Assembly (NCBI GenBank): GCA_020402945.1
Contig: JADBYQ010000032.1
Coordinates: 1-64,000 of the forward strand
From: Cytophagales bacterium
GTDB lineage: Bacteria > Bacteroidota > Bacteroidia > Cytophagales > Cyclobacteriaceae
Direction of reading: 5' to 3'
Length of the DNA stretch: 64,000 nt
Part shown: piece after piece, positions 16,584 to 25,667 of the stretch
Layout: each line of letters starts with the position of its first letter
Numbering within the stretch: position 1 is the stretch's first letter
Translations under genes and position numbers: made by a program
The notes under the pieces: generated by a model
What the model was told of the DNA's origin: nothing
The model's database searches: none
What the model saw: only the letters and a program-made list of their open reading frames with translations

Positions 16584-17114
16584 ATGAAGTCGGTGTGCTA
16601 TTGGTCTTTCCTGTTTCTTGTGTCTTTGGATGCATGGTGTCAGAACATTGAAGTAGAATACGACAAGAAGCGTGATTTTACCATTTACAAAACCTTTCGA
16701 TTTGGTGAGAGCCAGATTACTACCCCGGCTGACCAAAAGCAAATCAAAGACGAAGTACTGAATCGATGGATTGTTCAGGGCATTACGCAGGAGTTGGAGA
16801 TGAAAGGATTGACAAAATCAGATTCATCTGCCGACCTGGTTGTGTCTTATGCCGAAGGTACGTTAGCGCGAACCGATAATCAGGCACTGGGGCCGCTGGC
16901 TCTTACTCCAGGTACTAATCCGGATCGAAACTTCAAATTTGACTATCGACAAAGTACATTGATTATTGATTTGAATGATAGAAGTGGTAATCTAATTTGG
17001 CGCATAAACTCCACCACCAATATGACCTCCGCAGAAGCCGAAAGAACGATTGATGCCGTCATCGAACGAGGCTTTAAAAAATTTGCCAAACCACACAAAA
17101 AGAAGAAAAAGTAA
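16584..17114 (+). CDS. DUF4136 family exported protein
   Basis: A secreted or periplasmic protein of 176 residues from the ATG at 16584. That start gives a proper signal peptide (MKSVCYWSFLFLVSLDAWCQ), whereas the upstream ATG at 16545 adds a tail that overlaps the promoter box. The mature part has the DUF4136 pattern: VEYDKKRDFTIYKTFRFG at the beginning, a central ADLVVSYAEGT, and SGNLIWRINSTT near the end, then a lysine-rich tail (KPHKKKKK). The family is often lipoprotein-anchored, but no lipobox cysteine in the usual context is present. Its function is unknown. It is separated from pyrD by three bases. Confidence 0.8.
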   Translation: MKSVCYWSFLFLVSLDAWCQNIEVEYDKKRDFTIYKTFRFGESQITTPADQKQIKDEVLNRWIVQGITQELEMKGLTKSDSSADLVVSYAEGTLARTDNQALGPLALTPGTNPDRNFKFDYRQSTLIIDLNDRSGNLIWRINSTTNMTSAEAERTIDAVIERGFKKFAKPHKKKKK

Positions 17115-17117
17115 ATC

Positions 17118-18140
17118 GTGTATCATTATCTTATTCGCCCGCTGCTTTTCCGGTTTGACCCCGAGAAAATTCATCACTTCACCTTTAATTTTTTAAAATT
17201 CGCTGGGGCTATCCCGGGAGTTCGTTGGCTGCTCAGAAATTTTTTTACCGTTACTGACAAAAAATTAGAGCGCACACTATTTGGCATTCAATTCAGTAAT
17301 CCGGTTGGATTGGCGGCTGGGTTCGACAAAGACGCCAGGTTAATTGATGAACTGGCTTGTTTTGGTTTCGGGTTTATTGAAATAGGTACACTCACTCCAA
17401 AAGCCCAGACGGGTAACGACAAGCCGCGCTTATTTCGGTTACCTCAAGATCAAGCACTGATTAACCGAATGGGTTTCAACAATGGTGGCGTGTCCGAAGC
17501 GGTTAAGCGATTGAAGAAAAGAAAATCAAAAGTTATTATCGGTGGCAACATTGGAAAGAATAAAATCACACCTAACGAAAAAGCTTTTGAAGACTACGAC
17601 TATTGCTTTCAGGCGTTGCATCCCTATGTTGATTATTTTGTCGTGAACGTGAGTTCGCCCAACACACCCGGTTTGCGTGAGTTGCAGGAGAAAGAGCCGT
17701 TGACGCAGTTAATGAATCACGTAAAAGGACTAAGTAACAGAAGTAGTCAGCCCAAACCCGTATTGCTAAAAATTGCCCCCGACCTGACCAACTCACAATT
17801 AGATGATGTCGTGGAAGTTTTGGTATCCACGAAAGCGGATGGTGTGATTGCTACCAATACAACGATTTCTCGCCAGGGTTTGAACAGCGATCAAGCCACG
17901 TTGGAAGCGATAGGCAATGGCGGGTTAAGCGGTAAGCCACTGGTCAATCGATCTAACGAAGTGATCGCTTACCTACGCTCGAAGTTGGGTAAGAGCTTTC
18001 CGATCATCGGAGTAGGAGGGATCATGTCACCGGAAGATGCAGTCGCAAAATTAAAATCCGGTGCAGACCTGCTTCAGATCTACACCGGATTTGTATACGA
18101 GGGGCCGGGGTTTGTAAAAAGGATATTGAGCGAACTTTGA
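17118..18140 (+). CDS. pyrD: Dihydroorotate dehydrogenase, class 2 (quinone-dependent)
   Basis: Membrane-associated flavoenzyme of pyrimidine synthesis that oxidises dihydroorotate to orotate with quinone as acceptor. The 340-residue length and N-terminal amphipathic extension ([26 protein letters not shown]) mark class 2. The FMN/substrate regions are [24 protein letters not shown] and [15 protein letters not shown], which carries the catalytic serine typical of class 2. It starts with GTG three bases after the DUF4136 gene. Menaquinone made by the men genes of this window is the likely acceptor. Confidence 0.96.
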   Translation: MYHYLIRPLLFRFDPEKIHHFTFNFLKFAGAIPGVRWLLRNFFTVTDKKLERTLFGIQFSNPVGLAAGFDKDARLIDELACFGFGFIEIGTLTPKAQTGNDKPRLFRLPQDQALINRMGFNNGGVSEAVKRLKKRKSKVIIGGNIGKNKITPNEKAFEDYDYCFQALHPYVDYFVVNVSSPNTPGLRELQEKEPLTQLMNHVKGLSNRSSQPKPVLLKIAPDLTNSQLDDVVEVLVSTKADGVIATNTTISRQGLNSDQATLEAIGNGGLSGKPLVNRSNEVIAYLRSKLGKSFPIIGVGGIMSPEDAVAKLKSGADLLQIYTGFVYEGPGFVKRILSEL

Positions 18141-18151
18141 TTTCGTGCTTT

Positions 18152-20275
18152 TTACTCTTTAACCCCCACCAAATCTAATACAAACGCATACATCAGCGCC
18201 TCTTCTTTAAGTGATTCAAATCGTCCGCTGGCGCCACCATGTCCAGCTTCCATATTGGTTTTGAGAAGAAGTAAATTTTTGTCGGTCTTCATCGTGCGCA
18301 GTTTTGCCACCCACTTGGCGGGTTCCCAATATTGTACCTGGCTATCCTGCAATCCGGTAGTTACTAGTAAATTCGGGTATTCCTTTTTCGCCACGTTATC
18401 ATAGGGAGAATACGATAACATGTAATCATATTCTTCTTTAACGTTTGGGTTGCCCCATTCTTTCCATTCAAATGTAGTGAGTGGAATGGTCTCATCTTCC
18501 ATCGTACTAATTACATCTACAAATGGAACATCGGCAATGATGCCTTTATAAAGATCAGGGCGCATGTTGGTGATGGCGCCCATCAACAATCCGCCCGCGC
18601 TGCCACCATTGGCAAATAGTTTGTCTTTGGCTGCATATTTTTCATTGATCAAAAACTCCGACACATCGATAAAATCATTGAACGTATTTTTCTTCTTCAA
18701 CATCTTTCCATCTTCATACCACTTTCCACCCATTTCCTGCCCACCACGAACGTGGGCGATCGCATACACAAATCCGCGGTCTAGTAAGCTTAACCGAGAA
18801 GAGCTAAAGTACGCAACCATAGATGCACCGTATGATCCATATGCATATTGAAAGCAAGCGTTGCTCCCATCTTTTTTAAACTTGTCTTTTCTGTATACAA
18901 TCGAGACGGGAACTTTCACACCATCACGGGAAGTGGCCATCACGCGTTCGGTTTGGTAGTTGGCGCGATCAAATCCACCTAGCACTTCTTGCTCTTTCAA
19001 TAACTTTTTTTCTTTGGTGTCCATGCCATAATCGTACTGCGATGCGGGTGTAGTCATGGATTGATAGTAATAGCGCAGCGTGGTTGATTTGGGATCTGGA
19101 TTGGTGCTGATACCAGCTACATAAGCGGGCTCTCCAAAGTCTATGCTGTGCTCTGATTGGTCGGCCCATTTAATCATTCTAATGTGAGCCAGCCCTTCGG
19201 CTGTTTCTTGAATGGCCAAGTAGTCATTGAACAGTTCAAAACCCTCCAGAAATTTATCATCACGGTTGGGTATTACATCCGTCCAATTTTCTTTTCCGGT
19301 TTTAGTTTCCTCAGCAGATACCAGTCGGTAGTTGGTGGCATCGGCATTGGTGCGGATATAGAATTTGCCGTTCATGTGATCGGCAGAGTACTGGATATTT
19401 TCTTTTAATGGCTCGATGACTTTAAGAGTAGCCTTTGGATTGTCGATTTCCATAAAGCGAACAACGGAGGCATCCGTTCTTCCGGATTGAACCAATAGGA
19501 ATTTCTTCGATCTAGATTTGCCGATGTAGGAGGACAGAGTTTGATCTTTCTCTTCGAAAACCAGAACATCTTTGGAGGCTTCGGTACCTAGTTCGTGTTT
19601 ATAGATTTTGTCGGAGCGTAGTGTGTTGGGATCTTGCTTGGAATAGAAAACTGTTTTGTTATTATTCGCCCACTCAAAATTTCCTGTCGTTCCGGGAATT
19701 CTGTCAGCCAACATTTTTCCGGTTAGCATATCTTTAAACGATAACGTATAAAACCTTCTGCCCACGGTATCTACTGCCAGCGTGGCGATGTTGTGGTTAG
19801 GGCTCGCAGAGGCGAACATACTAAAATAGCCACGACCCTTGCCCATTTCATTTCCATTGGCAATGATTTCTTCGGCACCCTCCAATGAACCTTTCTTACG
19901 GCAGTAGACTGGGTATTCGCCACCTTCTTCTACGCGGGTATAGTAAAAGAAATCATCGATTTTGTAAGGAACGGATTCATCTTTTTCTTTGATGCGACCC
20001 TTCATCTCCAAAAATAATTTTTCTTGAAAAGCCTTTGTGTGGGCCATCATTGTATCGAGGTATTTGTTCTCTGCCTTTAAGTAATTGACCACCGCAGTAT
20101 CTTCGCGATGGCGCAACCAGAAATAGTTATCCACTCGTTTATCTCCATGCTTGGAAGTGATCTCATGCGCCTTTACCATCGCCACAGGCGCGGCTACGGA
20201 TGGATATTTGGATTCGTTGTTTTTGCAGCCAGCTACAAAAGCCAGTACAAACGATAAAAAAAGTATTTTTTTCAT
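18152..20275 (-). CDS. S9A family oligopeptidase (oligopeptidase B/prolyl oligopeptidase-like) lipoprotein
   Basis: A 707-residue serine peptidase. The N-terminus is a lipoprotein signal (MKKILFLSFVLAFVAGC, lipobox VAGC), so it is probably anchored facing the periplasm. The propeller domain begins at VDNYFWLRHRED. The C-terminal alpha/beta hydrolase has the nucleophile in GGSAGGLLMGA, the aspartate in GLQDSQVQYWEPAKW and the histidine in AGHGGASGR. The oligopeptidase B branch is favoured by the closing region and by MGGKWYEDGKML. It is convergent with pyrD. Confidence 0.93.
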   Translation of the reverse strand: MKKILFLSFVLAFVAGCKNNESKYPSVAAPVAMVKAHEITSKHGDKRVDNYFWLRHREDTAVVNYLKAENKYLDTMMAHTKAFQEKLFLEMKGRIKEKDESVPYKIDDFFYYTRVEEGGEYPVYCRKKGSLEGAEEIIANGNEMGKGRGYFSMFASASPNHNIATLAVDTVGRRFYTLSFKDMLTGKMLADRIPGTTGNFEWANNNKTVFYSKQDPNTLRSDKIYKHELGTEASKDVLVFEEKDQTLSSYIGKSRSKKFLLVQSGRTDASVVRFMEIDNPKATLKVIEPLKENIQYSADHMNGKFYIRTNADATNYRLVSAEETKTGKENWTDVIPNRDDKFLEGFELFNDYLAIQETAEGLAHIRMIKWADQSEHSIDFGEPAYVAGISTNPDPKSTTLRYYYQSMTTPASQYDYGMDTKEKKLLKEQEVLGGFDRANYQTERVMATSRDGVKVPVSIVYRKDKFKKDGSNACFQYAYGSYGASMVAYFSSSRLSLLDRGFVYAIAHVRGGQEMGGKWYEDGKMLKKKNTFNDFIDVSEFLINEKYAAKDKLFANGGSAGGLLMGAITNMRPDLYKGIIADVPFVDVISTMEDETIPLTTFEWKEWGNPNVKEEYDYMLSYSPYDNVAKKEYPNLLVTTGLQDSQVQYWEPAKWVAKLRTMKTDKNLLLLKTNMEAGHGGASGRFESLKEEALMYAFVLDLVGVKE

Positions 20276-20313
20276 TTTGAATAAGGGTTGAACTACTATT
20301 CTAACGTTACAAA

Positions 20314-20369
20314 TTCTATATTCTAACTTCTATATTCTAACTTCTATATTCTAACTTCTATATTCTAAC
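20314..20369. repeat. Period-7 tandem array (TTCTATA/TTCTAAC)
   Basis: Four alternating pairs of the heptamers TTCTATA and TTCTAAC lie between the S9 peptidase and the MoeB/ThiF gene. A 14-base superunit is seen. Confidence 0.9.
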
Positions 20370-20375
20370 TACTTT

Positions 20376-21512
20376 CTAATAAGTCGCCATACTCGTATCA
20401 ATCTCCTTTGCCCAAGCCAATATTCCACCTTTTAAATTATACAGATTTGTAAAACCATGATTGGATTCCAACCACTTCACCATGTTGCCACTCCGTGCAC
20501 CACTGCGGCAATGAATCACCACTTGCTTGTCTTTCGCAATTTTGTCTACGTTGTGCGGAATCTCTGCTTGTGGAATCAGCTCTCCGCCAATTTCACAAAT
20601 ATCAACTTCATGCGGCTCGCGTACATCAATCAATTGAAAGTCTGCGCCATTGTCTTTTAGTGCTTTTAGTTCTTGAACCGTTACTTCTTTCATAGTGCTT
20701 TTGGTTTTGATTGTGGGATTACAAAAGTCATCATAATTGATCAAATGACTTACATTTTTCCGTTCGTTTTTATTGGGGATTGTTATCAGATGAGTCTCTA
20801 ATGTGGCAGAATCCAATAGTAACAGCTTGCCGGAGAGGGGTTCAGCATAGTTGGTCAGGATTTTAATGGCTTCATTCGCTTGCAGGCTTCCGATTATTCC
20901 CGCCAAAACACCCAAAACTCCGCCTTCTTCGCAGGATGGCACGGTACGCGAATCGGGAGGTTGACTGTATAAATCACGGTAGGTGGGACCTTGGTTGTAA
21001 TTGAAGACTGATACTTGCCCCTCATATCTGAAAATGGAACCGTACACCAATGGAATGTTCAGCAATACGCACGCATCGTTCAACAAATAACGGGTGGGGA
21101 AGTTGTCGGTACAATCTACCACCACATCGTAACCTTTTAGAAATTCCAGCGCATTTGATGAATCGATTTTTTGAGTAATAGTATGAACGTCAACGAAGGG
21201 ATTAAGACTAAGTAGTTTTTTAGAAGCTGCTTCGGCCTTCGATTTCCCAAGGTCATTTATTGAATACAAAACTTGTCGCTGTAAGTTGGATAAACTCACT
21301 TGATCATGATCGATAATGCCAATGCTTCCAACTCCTGCGGCAACTAGGTATTGCAGAACAGGACAACCCAGTCCGCCTGCACCCACCACTATTACTTTCC
21401 CGACCCTTAATTTAGCTTGCGCTTCCTCACCAAAACCAGGCAATACAAAATGCCGGCTATAGCGGTCTTTTTCTTCTTTTGAAAATTCGGGAGGATGGCT
21501 CATCTTTGGCAA
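20376..21512 (-). CDS. MoeB/ThiF-type adenylyltransferase fused to rhodanese
   Basis: E1-like enzyme that activates the C-terminus of a small sulfur-carrier protein (MoaD or ThiS type), with a C-terminal sulfurtransferase. Residues 1-250 hold the ThiF domain with the ATP-binding loop VVGAGGLGCPVLQYL and DHDQVSLSNLQRQVLY, then CTDNFPTRYLLN. The last 110 residues are a rhodanese domain with active-site cysteine in HCRSGARSG. No CxxC zinc pairs are visible in the adenylyltransferase part. The first ATG is at 21512; the fourth residue is also Met and could be the start. Divergent from ridA by 29 bases. Confidence 0.9.
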   Translation of the reverse strand: MPKMSHPPEFSKEEKDRYSRHFVLPGFGEEAQAKLRVGKVIVVGAGGLGCPVLQYLVAAGVGSIGIIDHDQVSLSNLQRQVLYSINDLGKSKAEAASKKLLSLNPFVDVHTITQKIDSSNALEFLKGYDVVVDCTDNFPTRYLLNDACVLLNIPLVYGSIFRYEGQVSVFNYNQGPTYRDLYSQPPDSRTVPSCEEGGVLGVLAGIIGSLQANEAIKILTNYAEPLSGKLLLLDSATLETHLITIPNKNERKNVSHLINYDDFCNPTIKTKSTMKEVTVQELKALKDNGADFQLIDVREPHEVDICEIGGELIPQAEIPHNVDKIAKDKQVVIHCRSGARSGNMVKWLESNHGFTNLYNLKGGILAWAKEIDTSMATY

Positions 21513-21541
21513 ACCGAAATTTACAAACCAAAAGCGGAATT

Positions 21542-21931
21542 ATGGACAAGCGTATTAACTATTCTACCGGGGCAAAGTGGGAGGACATCGTTGGTTATTC
21601 AAGGGCGGTGCAAATAGGCAACCTGTTGGAGGTATCAGGTACGGTGGCTACCGATGACGCAGGAGCGTTGGTAGGTAAAAATGATTTCTATGTTCAAACA
21701 AAGTTCATCATCCAAAAAATCGAAAAGGTATTGAAGCGAGCCGGTTTCGAATTGACCGATGTTATTCGTACACGCACATTTGTGACAGACATCTCTCATT
21801 GGGAAGAAGTGGGTAAAGCCCATGGAGAGTTTTTCAAAGACATCAAGCCGGTTACGTCCATGATTGAAATTAAAGGGTTGATTGACGCAGATTTTCTGGT
21901 GGAAATTGAGGTGAGTGCGGTGAAGGGGTAA
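21542..21931 (+). CDS. RidA/YjgF family protein
   Basis: A 129-residue trimeric RidA-type protein that may hydrolyse reactive enamine/imine intermediates. I chose the ATG at 21542 because MDKRINYSTGAKWE is the family beginning; an earlier in-frame ATG at 21479 lies inside the divergent gene. Family blocks are GNLLEVSGTVATDD, IIQKIEKVLKRAG and the arginine-containing VIRTRTFVTDI; the E in SMIEIKGLI is at the usual place. This subgroup (YGYSRAV-like) is a RidA relative, not necessarily the archetypal deaminase. Confidence 0.88.
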   Translation: MDKRINYSTGAKWEDIVGYSRAVQIGNLLEVSGTVATDDAGALVGKNDFYVQTKFIIQKIEKVLKRAGFELTDVIRTRTFVTDISHWEEVGKAHGEFFKDIKPVTSMIEIKGLIDADFLVEIEVSAVKG

Positions 21932-21984
21932 CCTTTTTATTTTTCTCCTGCTCTCATGTTGAGTTCTTTAAACGCAATAATGAT

Positions 21985-22419
21985 TTAATTGAGTTTAGCA
22001 TTCATCTTATGGATAACCATGGAGTTATATAGTTCAACTCCTTCGACCATCGCAATGTCATCTTCTTTGATTAGGCTACCATCATTATAACGCCAAAACC
22101 AACTATCGAATTTTCTTTTTCTGGCCAAGTGCCTATCATCAAGATTATCGCATACATATACGACAACATTCTCTCGGTTTTCAAAAAACAATTTAGAGAC
22201 GTGCAAAACGGTCACGCCAATCCTTTCATCATAAATTGTGTTTTCGGGGCTACCCTCGATAACATCGATGTTAAAAGTAAAAACCTGTTTTGCGATGCTT
22301 GGATAGTCTGAAAATAGACCACTGTAATCCAAAAAATACATGGTATAGATTACCCCTTCTTGAGTTACAAACTCATAGGAGTAATCGTCATTTTCCTGAA
22401 GTTGATAGGGGTTTAACAA
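21985..22419 (-). CDS. DUF6169 family protein (toxin-antitoxin-like pair member)
   Basis: A 144-residue soluble acidic protein. It opens MLNPYQLQENDDYSYEFVTQ and has NTIYDERIGVTVLHVSKLFFENRENVVVYVCDNLDDRHLARKRKFDSWF in the middle; a compact domain with a DDRH-x5-RKRKFDSWF motif is suggestive of a catalytic or binding site. I associate this pattern with DUF6169. It overlaps the small gene upstream by 32 bases, an arrangement typical of toxin-antitoxin-like pairs in Bacteroidetes. Activity is unknown. Confidence 0.7.
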   Translation of the reverse strand: MLNPYQLQENDDYSYEFVTQEGVIYTMYFLDYSGLFSDYPSIAKQVFTFNIDVIEGSPENTIYDERIGVTVLHVSKLFFENRENVVVYVCDNLDDRHLARKRKFDSWFWRYNDGSLIKEDDIAMVEGVELYNSMVIHKMNAKLN

Positions 22420-22561
22420 AGTTAAATCTCTTTTTTAACTCAGAAATCTTTCCTCCCGCTTTAAGGTGTTTTTCGATGACTTTTTTATCATCAAGCATTT
22501 TTTTAAAGATGGCCGCACCCTTTGAGTTTTCTTTTATCTCGATTTTTCTAATCGCACTCAT
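22388..22561 (-). CDS. 57-residue protein paired with the DUF6169 gene
   Basis: Minus-strand reading from the ATG at 22559-22561 gives 57 residues, from MSAIRKIEIKENSKGAA to the C-terminal PLSTSGK, and stops at 22388-22390. The protein is lysine-rich (pI clearly basic), with an IFKKMLDDKKVIEKHL helix and a GGKISELKKRFNF segment. It sits directly behind a TACCTTTG promoter box and overlaps the DUF6169 start by 32 bases. It is shorter than common ORF cut-offs. The small basic first gene plus overlapping second gene suggests a toxin-antitoxin-like module. Confidence 0.7.
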   Translation of the reverse strand: MSAIRKIEIKENSKGAAIFKKMLDDKKVIEKHLKAGGKISELKKRFNFVKPLSTSGK

Positions 22562-22566
22562 GTTAG

Positions 22567-22574
22567 CAAAGGTA
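22567..22574 (-). promoter_or_regulatory. -7 promoter box of the 57-residue/DUF6169 pair
   Basis: On the minus strand TACCTTTG (consensus TAnnTTTG) lies five bases before the ATG of the 57-residue gene. No convincing -33 TTTG at the right distance. Confidence 0.45.
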
Positions 22575-22642
22575 TAAAATATTTAGCTAAAGCCCCCCGA
22601 ACACCAGATGAGAATTCGCCTAAACTACAATGGTATCAATAA

Positions 22643-22685
22643 GTCTCAAATCTCAATTCTCAATTCTAAAATCTCTCATCTCTTA
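22643..22685. repeat. Period-7 array (TCTCAAA/TCTCAAT units)
   Basis: Degenerate heptamers TCTCAAA, TCTCAAT, TCTAAAA, TCTCTCA run up to and just across the 3' end of valS. Confidence 0.85.
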
Positions 22686-25358
22686 TAAATTCCTCAAACT
22701 CTCCTCCAGCGATTTAATCTTCGCCTCCGCGTCTGCTTTTTTCTTGCGCTCTAATGCAACTACCTCCGGCTTGGCACTGGCAATGAATTTTTCGTTCAAT
22801 AGTTTTTTGTCGAGCACAACGATGAACCCTTTTTGATATTCGATTTCTTTCAGAATGGATTCGCGTTCGTTCGCGGCATCGATCTTACCTTCCATCGGAA
22901 TATAGAACTCCAACGTACCAACTAAGAAACTGGTAGCATTCGCTACTTTGTCGTTTACAAAACTCAAATCACTTAGATTACCAAGCTTTTTGATTACCGA
23001 AGCGAACGAATCAATCTGCTTTTTACTGGCTACGTTGCCGATTAAATTCAATGCTTCTTTTGGAGAAATACCTTTCGCATTGCGTATGTTTCGTACTTGT
23101 GCCACTACCTCAAAAGCTACCAAAGCGTCTTTCGTGATAGCCTCATGAATAGCACCGGCTTTCGGCCACGCCTCCACAATGATGCACTCCTTCTCTTTTC
23201 TTTCATTCAATTCATGCCAAAGTTCTTCGGTGATGAAGGGCATAAACGGATGAAGAATTTTCAAAAGACTCTCAAAAAACTGAACGGTCTTTTCATAAGT
23301 TACTGAATCGATCGGCTTACCACCTGCCTGCCGGTCAGGCAGGAACTCAGGCTTCACAATTTCTAAATACCACGCACAGAAATCATCCCACACTAATTTG
23401 TATGTGGTGTGCAACGCATCCGATATTCTGAATTTCGAATAGTGATCTTCCAGTTCTACAATGGATTGATTCAACTTTGACTCCAACCACTCAATGGCGA
23501 TTTTATTTTCTTGCGGTTGCTCCATCTTCACCACTTCCCATCCTTTCACCAATCTAAAGGCATTCCAGATCTTATTTGAAAAATTTCTTCCCTGCTCACA
23601 CAACTTCTCATCAAACAACAAATCATTACCGGCTGGCGAACTAAACAACATGCCCGTGCGCACACCATCAGCACCGTACGTTTTAATCAAGTCGAGCGGG
23701 TCAGGCGAGTTGCCCAAGCTCTTCGACATTTTCCTTCCTTGCTTGTCGCGCACAATGCCGGTGAGGTACACATTTTTGAAAGGCATCTCTCCTCGATATT
23801 CATAGCCCATCATTACCATGCGTGCCACCCAGAAGAACAAAATTTCCGGTGCGGTGATCAGGTCGTTGGTAGGGTAGTAGTAGTTTAAATCCGCGTTGCC
23901 TGCCTTGCCGGCAGGCAGGCCCTTATTCTTAGGATCACCAAAAATAGTCGGGTCAAAAACTGAAATCGGCCACAGCCAGCTCGAGAACCAGGTGTCGAGT
24001 ACGTCTTCGTCTTGTTTTAAATCTTCAATTAAGATTTTAGATTTTAGATTTGAGATTTGAGAAAAAGCCTCCTCGCGACTCTTTGCCACCACAAAACTTC
24101 CATCCGGTGCGTACCAGGCCGGTATCCGTTGTCCCCACCACAACTGCCGCGAAATGCACCAGTCGCGCACGTTCTCCATCCAATGCTTGTAGGTGTTTTT
24201 AAACTTAGGTGGAATCAGTTGAATGGTGTCGTTCATCACATTCTCCAGCGCAGGTTGGGTGATGTCTTTCATCTTCACAAACCACTGCAACGACAAGCGC
24301 GGTTCAATCACCGCATCCGTGCGCTCTGAATGACCAACATTACTTTTGTAGTCTTCTACCTTGCTTAACAGACCTTTCTCTTCCAGCTCCTTGCCAATTT
24401 TCTTGCGCGCAATAAAGCGGTCTTCGCCTACATAAATTTTTGCCAGCGCATTCAGCGTTCCATCGTCATTCAAAATGTCTATGACTTCCAGCTTATGCTT
24501 CAGCCCCAACTCATAGTCATTCAAGTCATGTGCAGGCGTCACTTTCAAGCAGCCCGTACCGAAATCCATCGCTACATATTCATCTTCAATAATCGGTATC
24601 GCGCGGTTGATCAACGGAATCAACACCTTCTTTCCTTTCAGGTGTTTGTAGCGTTCATCGTTCGGATTGATGCAAACCGCACTATCAGCCATAATGGTCT
24701 CAGGTCGTGTGGTAGCAATCGTCACAAACTCACTGCTGCCTTCAATGGCGTAGTTGATGTAATACAACTTCGAGTTGACATCTTTGTAGTTAACCTCATC
24801 GTCCGACACGGCTGTTTTTCCTGCCGGGTCCCAGTTTACCATGCGGAGTCCGCGGTAGATGTACCCTTTTTTATATAAGTCAATGAACACGTCAATAACC
24901 GCATCTGTCATGGGCGGATCCATCGTAAACTTCGTTCGCTCCCAATCGCAGGAGGCCCCGAGTTTTTTTAGCTGCTCTAAAATGATGCCGCCATATTTTT
25001 CTTTCCACTCCCAGGCATATTTTAAAAACTCCTCGCGCCCGATGTCCGATTTTTTAATTCCTTTTTCTTTGAGCATCGCCACCACGCGCGCCTCCGTTGC
25101 AATCGAAGCGTGGTCAGTGCCCGGCACCCAGCAGGCCTCTTTGCCTTCCATGCGCGCCTTGCGAATGAGCACGTCCTGAATGGTGTTGTTGAGCATGTGG
25201 CCCATGTGCAGCACACCCGTTACGTTGGGGGGCGGAATCACGATCGAGTACGGTTCTTTATTGGGGTTGGGCTCCGAGTGGAAAAAACCCTTGTCCATCC
25301 AGTACTGATACCATTTGTCTTCTACTTCAGCGGGGCTGTATTTGGTTGCAAGTGCCAT
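22683..25358 (-). CDS. valS: Valyl-tRNA synthetase
   Basis: Class I aminoacyl-tRNA synthetase, 891 residues. It has the HIGH signature as [13 protein letters not shown] near residue 50, the editing domain ([16 protein letters not shown]), the KMSKS loop ([14 protein letters not shown]) and a C-terminal coiled-coil arm (residues about 820-891). Three in-frame stretches are encoded by repeats absent from ordinary ValS: GLPAGKAG (palindrome 23898-23920), FLPDRQAGG (palindrome 23323-23343) and ISNLKSKIL (period-7 array 24031-24062). All keep the frame and lie between conserved blocks, so the enzyme is presumably active. The ATG at 25358 is preceded by CAAAAATA, the complement of a TAnnTTTG box. 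Confidence 0.97.
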   Translation of the reverse strand: MALATKYSPAEVEDKWYQYWMDKGFFHSEPNPNKEPYSIVIPPPNVTGVLHMGHMLNNTIQDVLIRKARMEGKEACWVPGTDHASIATEARVVAMLKEKGIKKSDIGREEFLKYAWEWKEKYGGIILEQLKKLGASCDWERTKFTMDPPMTDAVIDVFIDLYKKGYIYRGLRMVNWDPAGKTAVSDDEVNYKDVNSKLYYINYAIEGSSEFVTIATTRPETIMADSAVCINPNDERYKHLKGKKVLIPLINRAIPIIEDEYVAMDFGTGCLKVTPAHDLNDYELGLKHKLEVIDILNDDGTLNALAKIYVGEDRFIARKKIGKELEEKGLLSKVEDYKSNVGHSERTDAVIEPRLSLQWFVKMKDITQPALENVMNDTIQLIPPKFKNTYKHWMENVRDWCISRQLWWGQRIPAWYAPDGSFVVAKSREEAFSQISNLKSKILIEDLKQDEDVLDTWFSSWLWPISVFDPTIFGDPKNKGLPAGKAGNADLNYYYPTNDLITAPEILFFWVARMVMMGYEYRGEMPFKNVYLTGIVRDKQGRKMSKSLGNSPDPLDLIKTYGADGVRTGMLFSSPAGNDLLFDEKLCEQGRNFSNKIWNAFRLVKGWEVVKMEQPQENKIAIEWLESKLNQSIVELEDHYSKFRISDALHTTYKLVWDDFCAWYLEIVKPEFLPDRQAGGKPIDSVTYEKTVQFFESLLKILHPFMPFITEELWHELNERKEKECIIVEAWPKAGAIHEAITKDALVAFEVVAQVRNIRNAKGISPKEALNLIGNVASKKQIDSFASVIKKLGNLSDLSFVNDKVANATSFLVGTLEFYIPMEGKIDAANERESILKEIEYQKGFIVVLDKKLLNEKFIASAKPEVVALERKKKADAEAKIKSLEESLRNL
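23323..23343. repeat. GC-rich palindrome inserted in valS (copy 1)
   Basis: CCTGCCTG and CAGGCAGG form 8-bp arms around CCGGT. On the coding strand it gives the peptide LPDRQAGG. It interrupts the segment between VKPEF and KPIDSVTYE of ValS without shifting the frame. Confidence 0.85.
23898..23920. repeat. GC-rich palindrome inserted in valS (copy 2)
   Basis: The sequence GCCTGCC-TTGCC-GGCAGGC(AGGC) encodes GLPAGKAG on the valS strand, between FGDPKNK and [12 protein letters not shown]. It matches the copy in argG (56019-56039). Confidence 0.88.
24031..24062. repeat. Period-7 array inside valS coding sequence
   Basis: TTTTAGA, TTTTAGA, TTTGAGA, TTTGAGA are four successive heptamers encoding ISNLKSKIL on the minus strand, just before the conserved [19 protein letters not shown]. 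Confidence 0.85.
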
Positions 25359-25430
25359 TGACGATTAAAATAAGAGGGCAAAAATAAGAAATTTGGCCTG
25401 TCTATAGAAGCCTTTTCAACTGACGAAGTT

Positions 25431-25616
25431 TCAACGAAGGCAGTGGCGAAGGTGGAACTGTAGATTAACTCTTGTAGTATTAAGCAAGGTGCGGCATGTC
25501 CGCGCGAGGCGCAGCGGCCACCGGGCTGTCGGCAGTCGCCAGCCTTCATCGGCCCGCCAGCCTAAAACGCGGTAAAGGCTGGGCTCCAACAATGCCTCCA
25601 TCCCTTGACGATGCAT
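25431..25616. other. GC-rich non-coding segment upstream of valS
   Basis: The 309-base gap 25359-25667 contains a segment much richer in G and C than the AT-rich genes beside it, with short inverted repeats such as GGCTG/CAGCC and CGCGCGAGGCGC. I find no credible protein. It may be a remnant of a mobile repeat or a structured element. The left part (25379-25386) holds a CAAAAATA box, a possible valS promoter on the minus strand. Confidence 0.45.
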
Positions 25617-25667
25617 AAAACGAAAAACTTTGGAAGTTCTTACGGATGTTCAATTCAAGAATTTGCA

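Noticed and set aside
25431-25616. Integron attC site or a tRNA in the GC-rich segment
   Set aside because: No clear RYYYAAC/GTTRRRY pair or integrase, and no cloverleaf fits.
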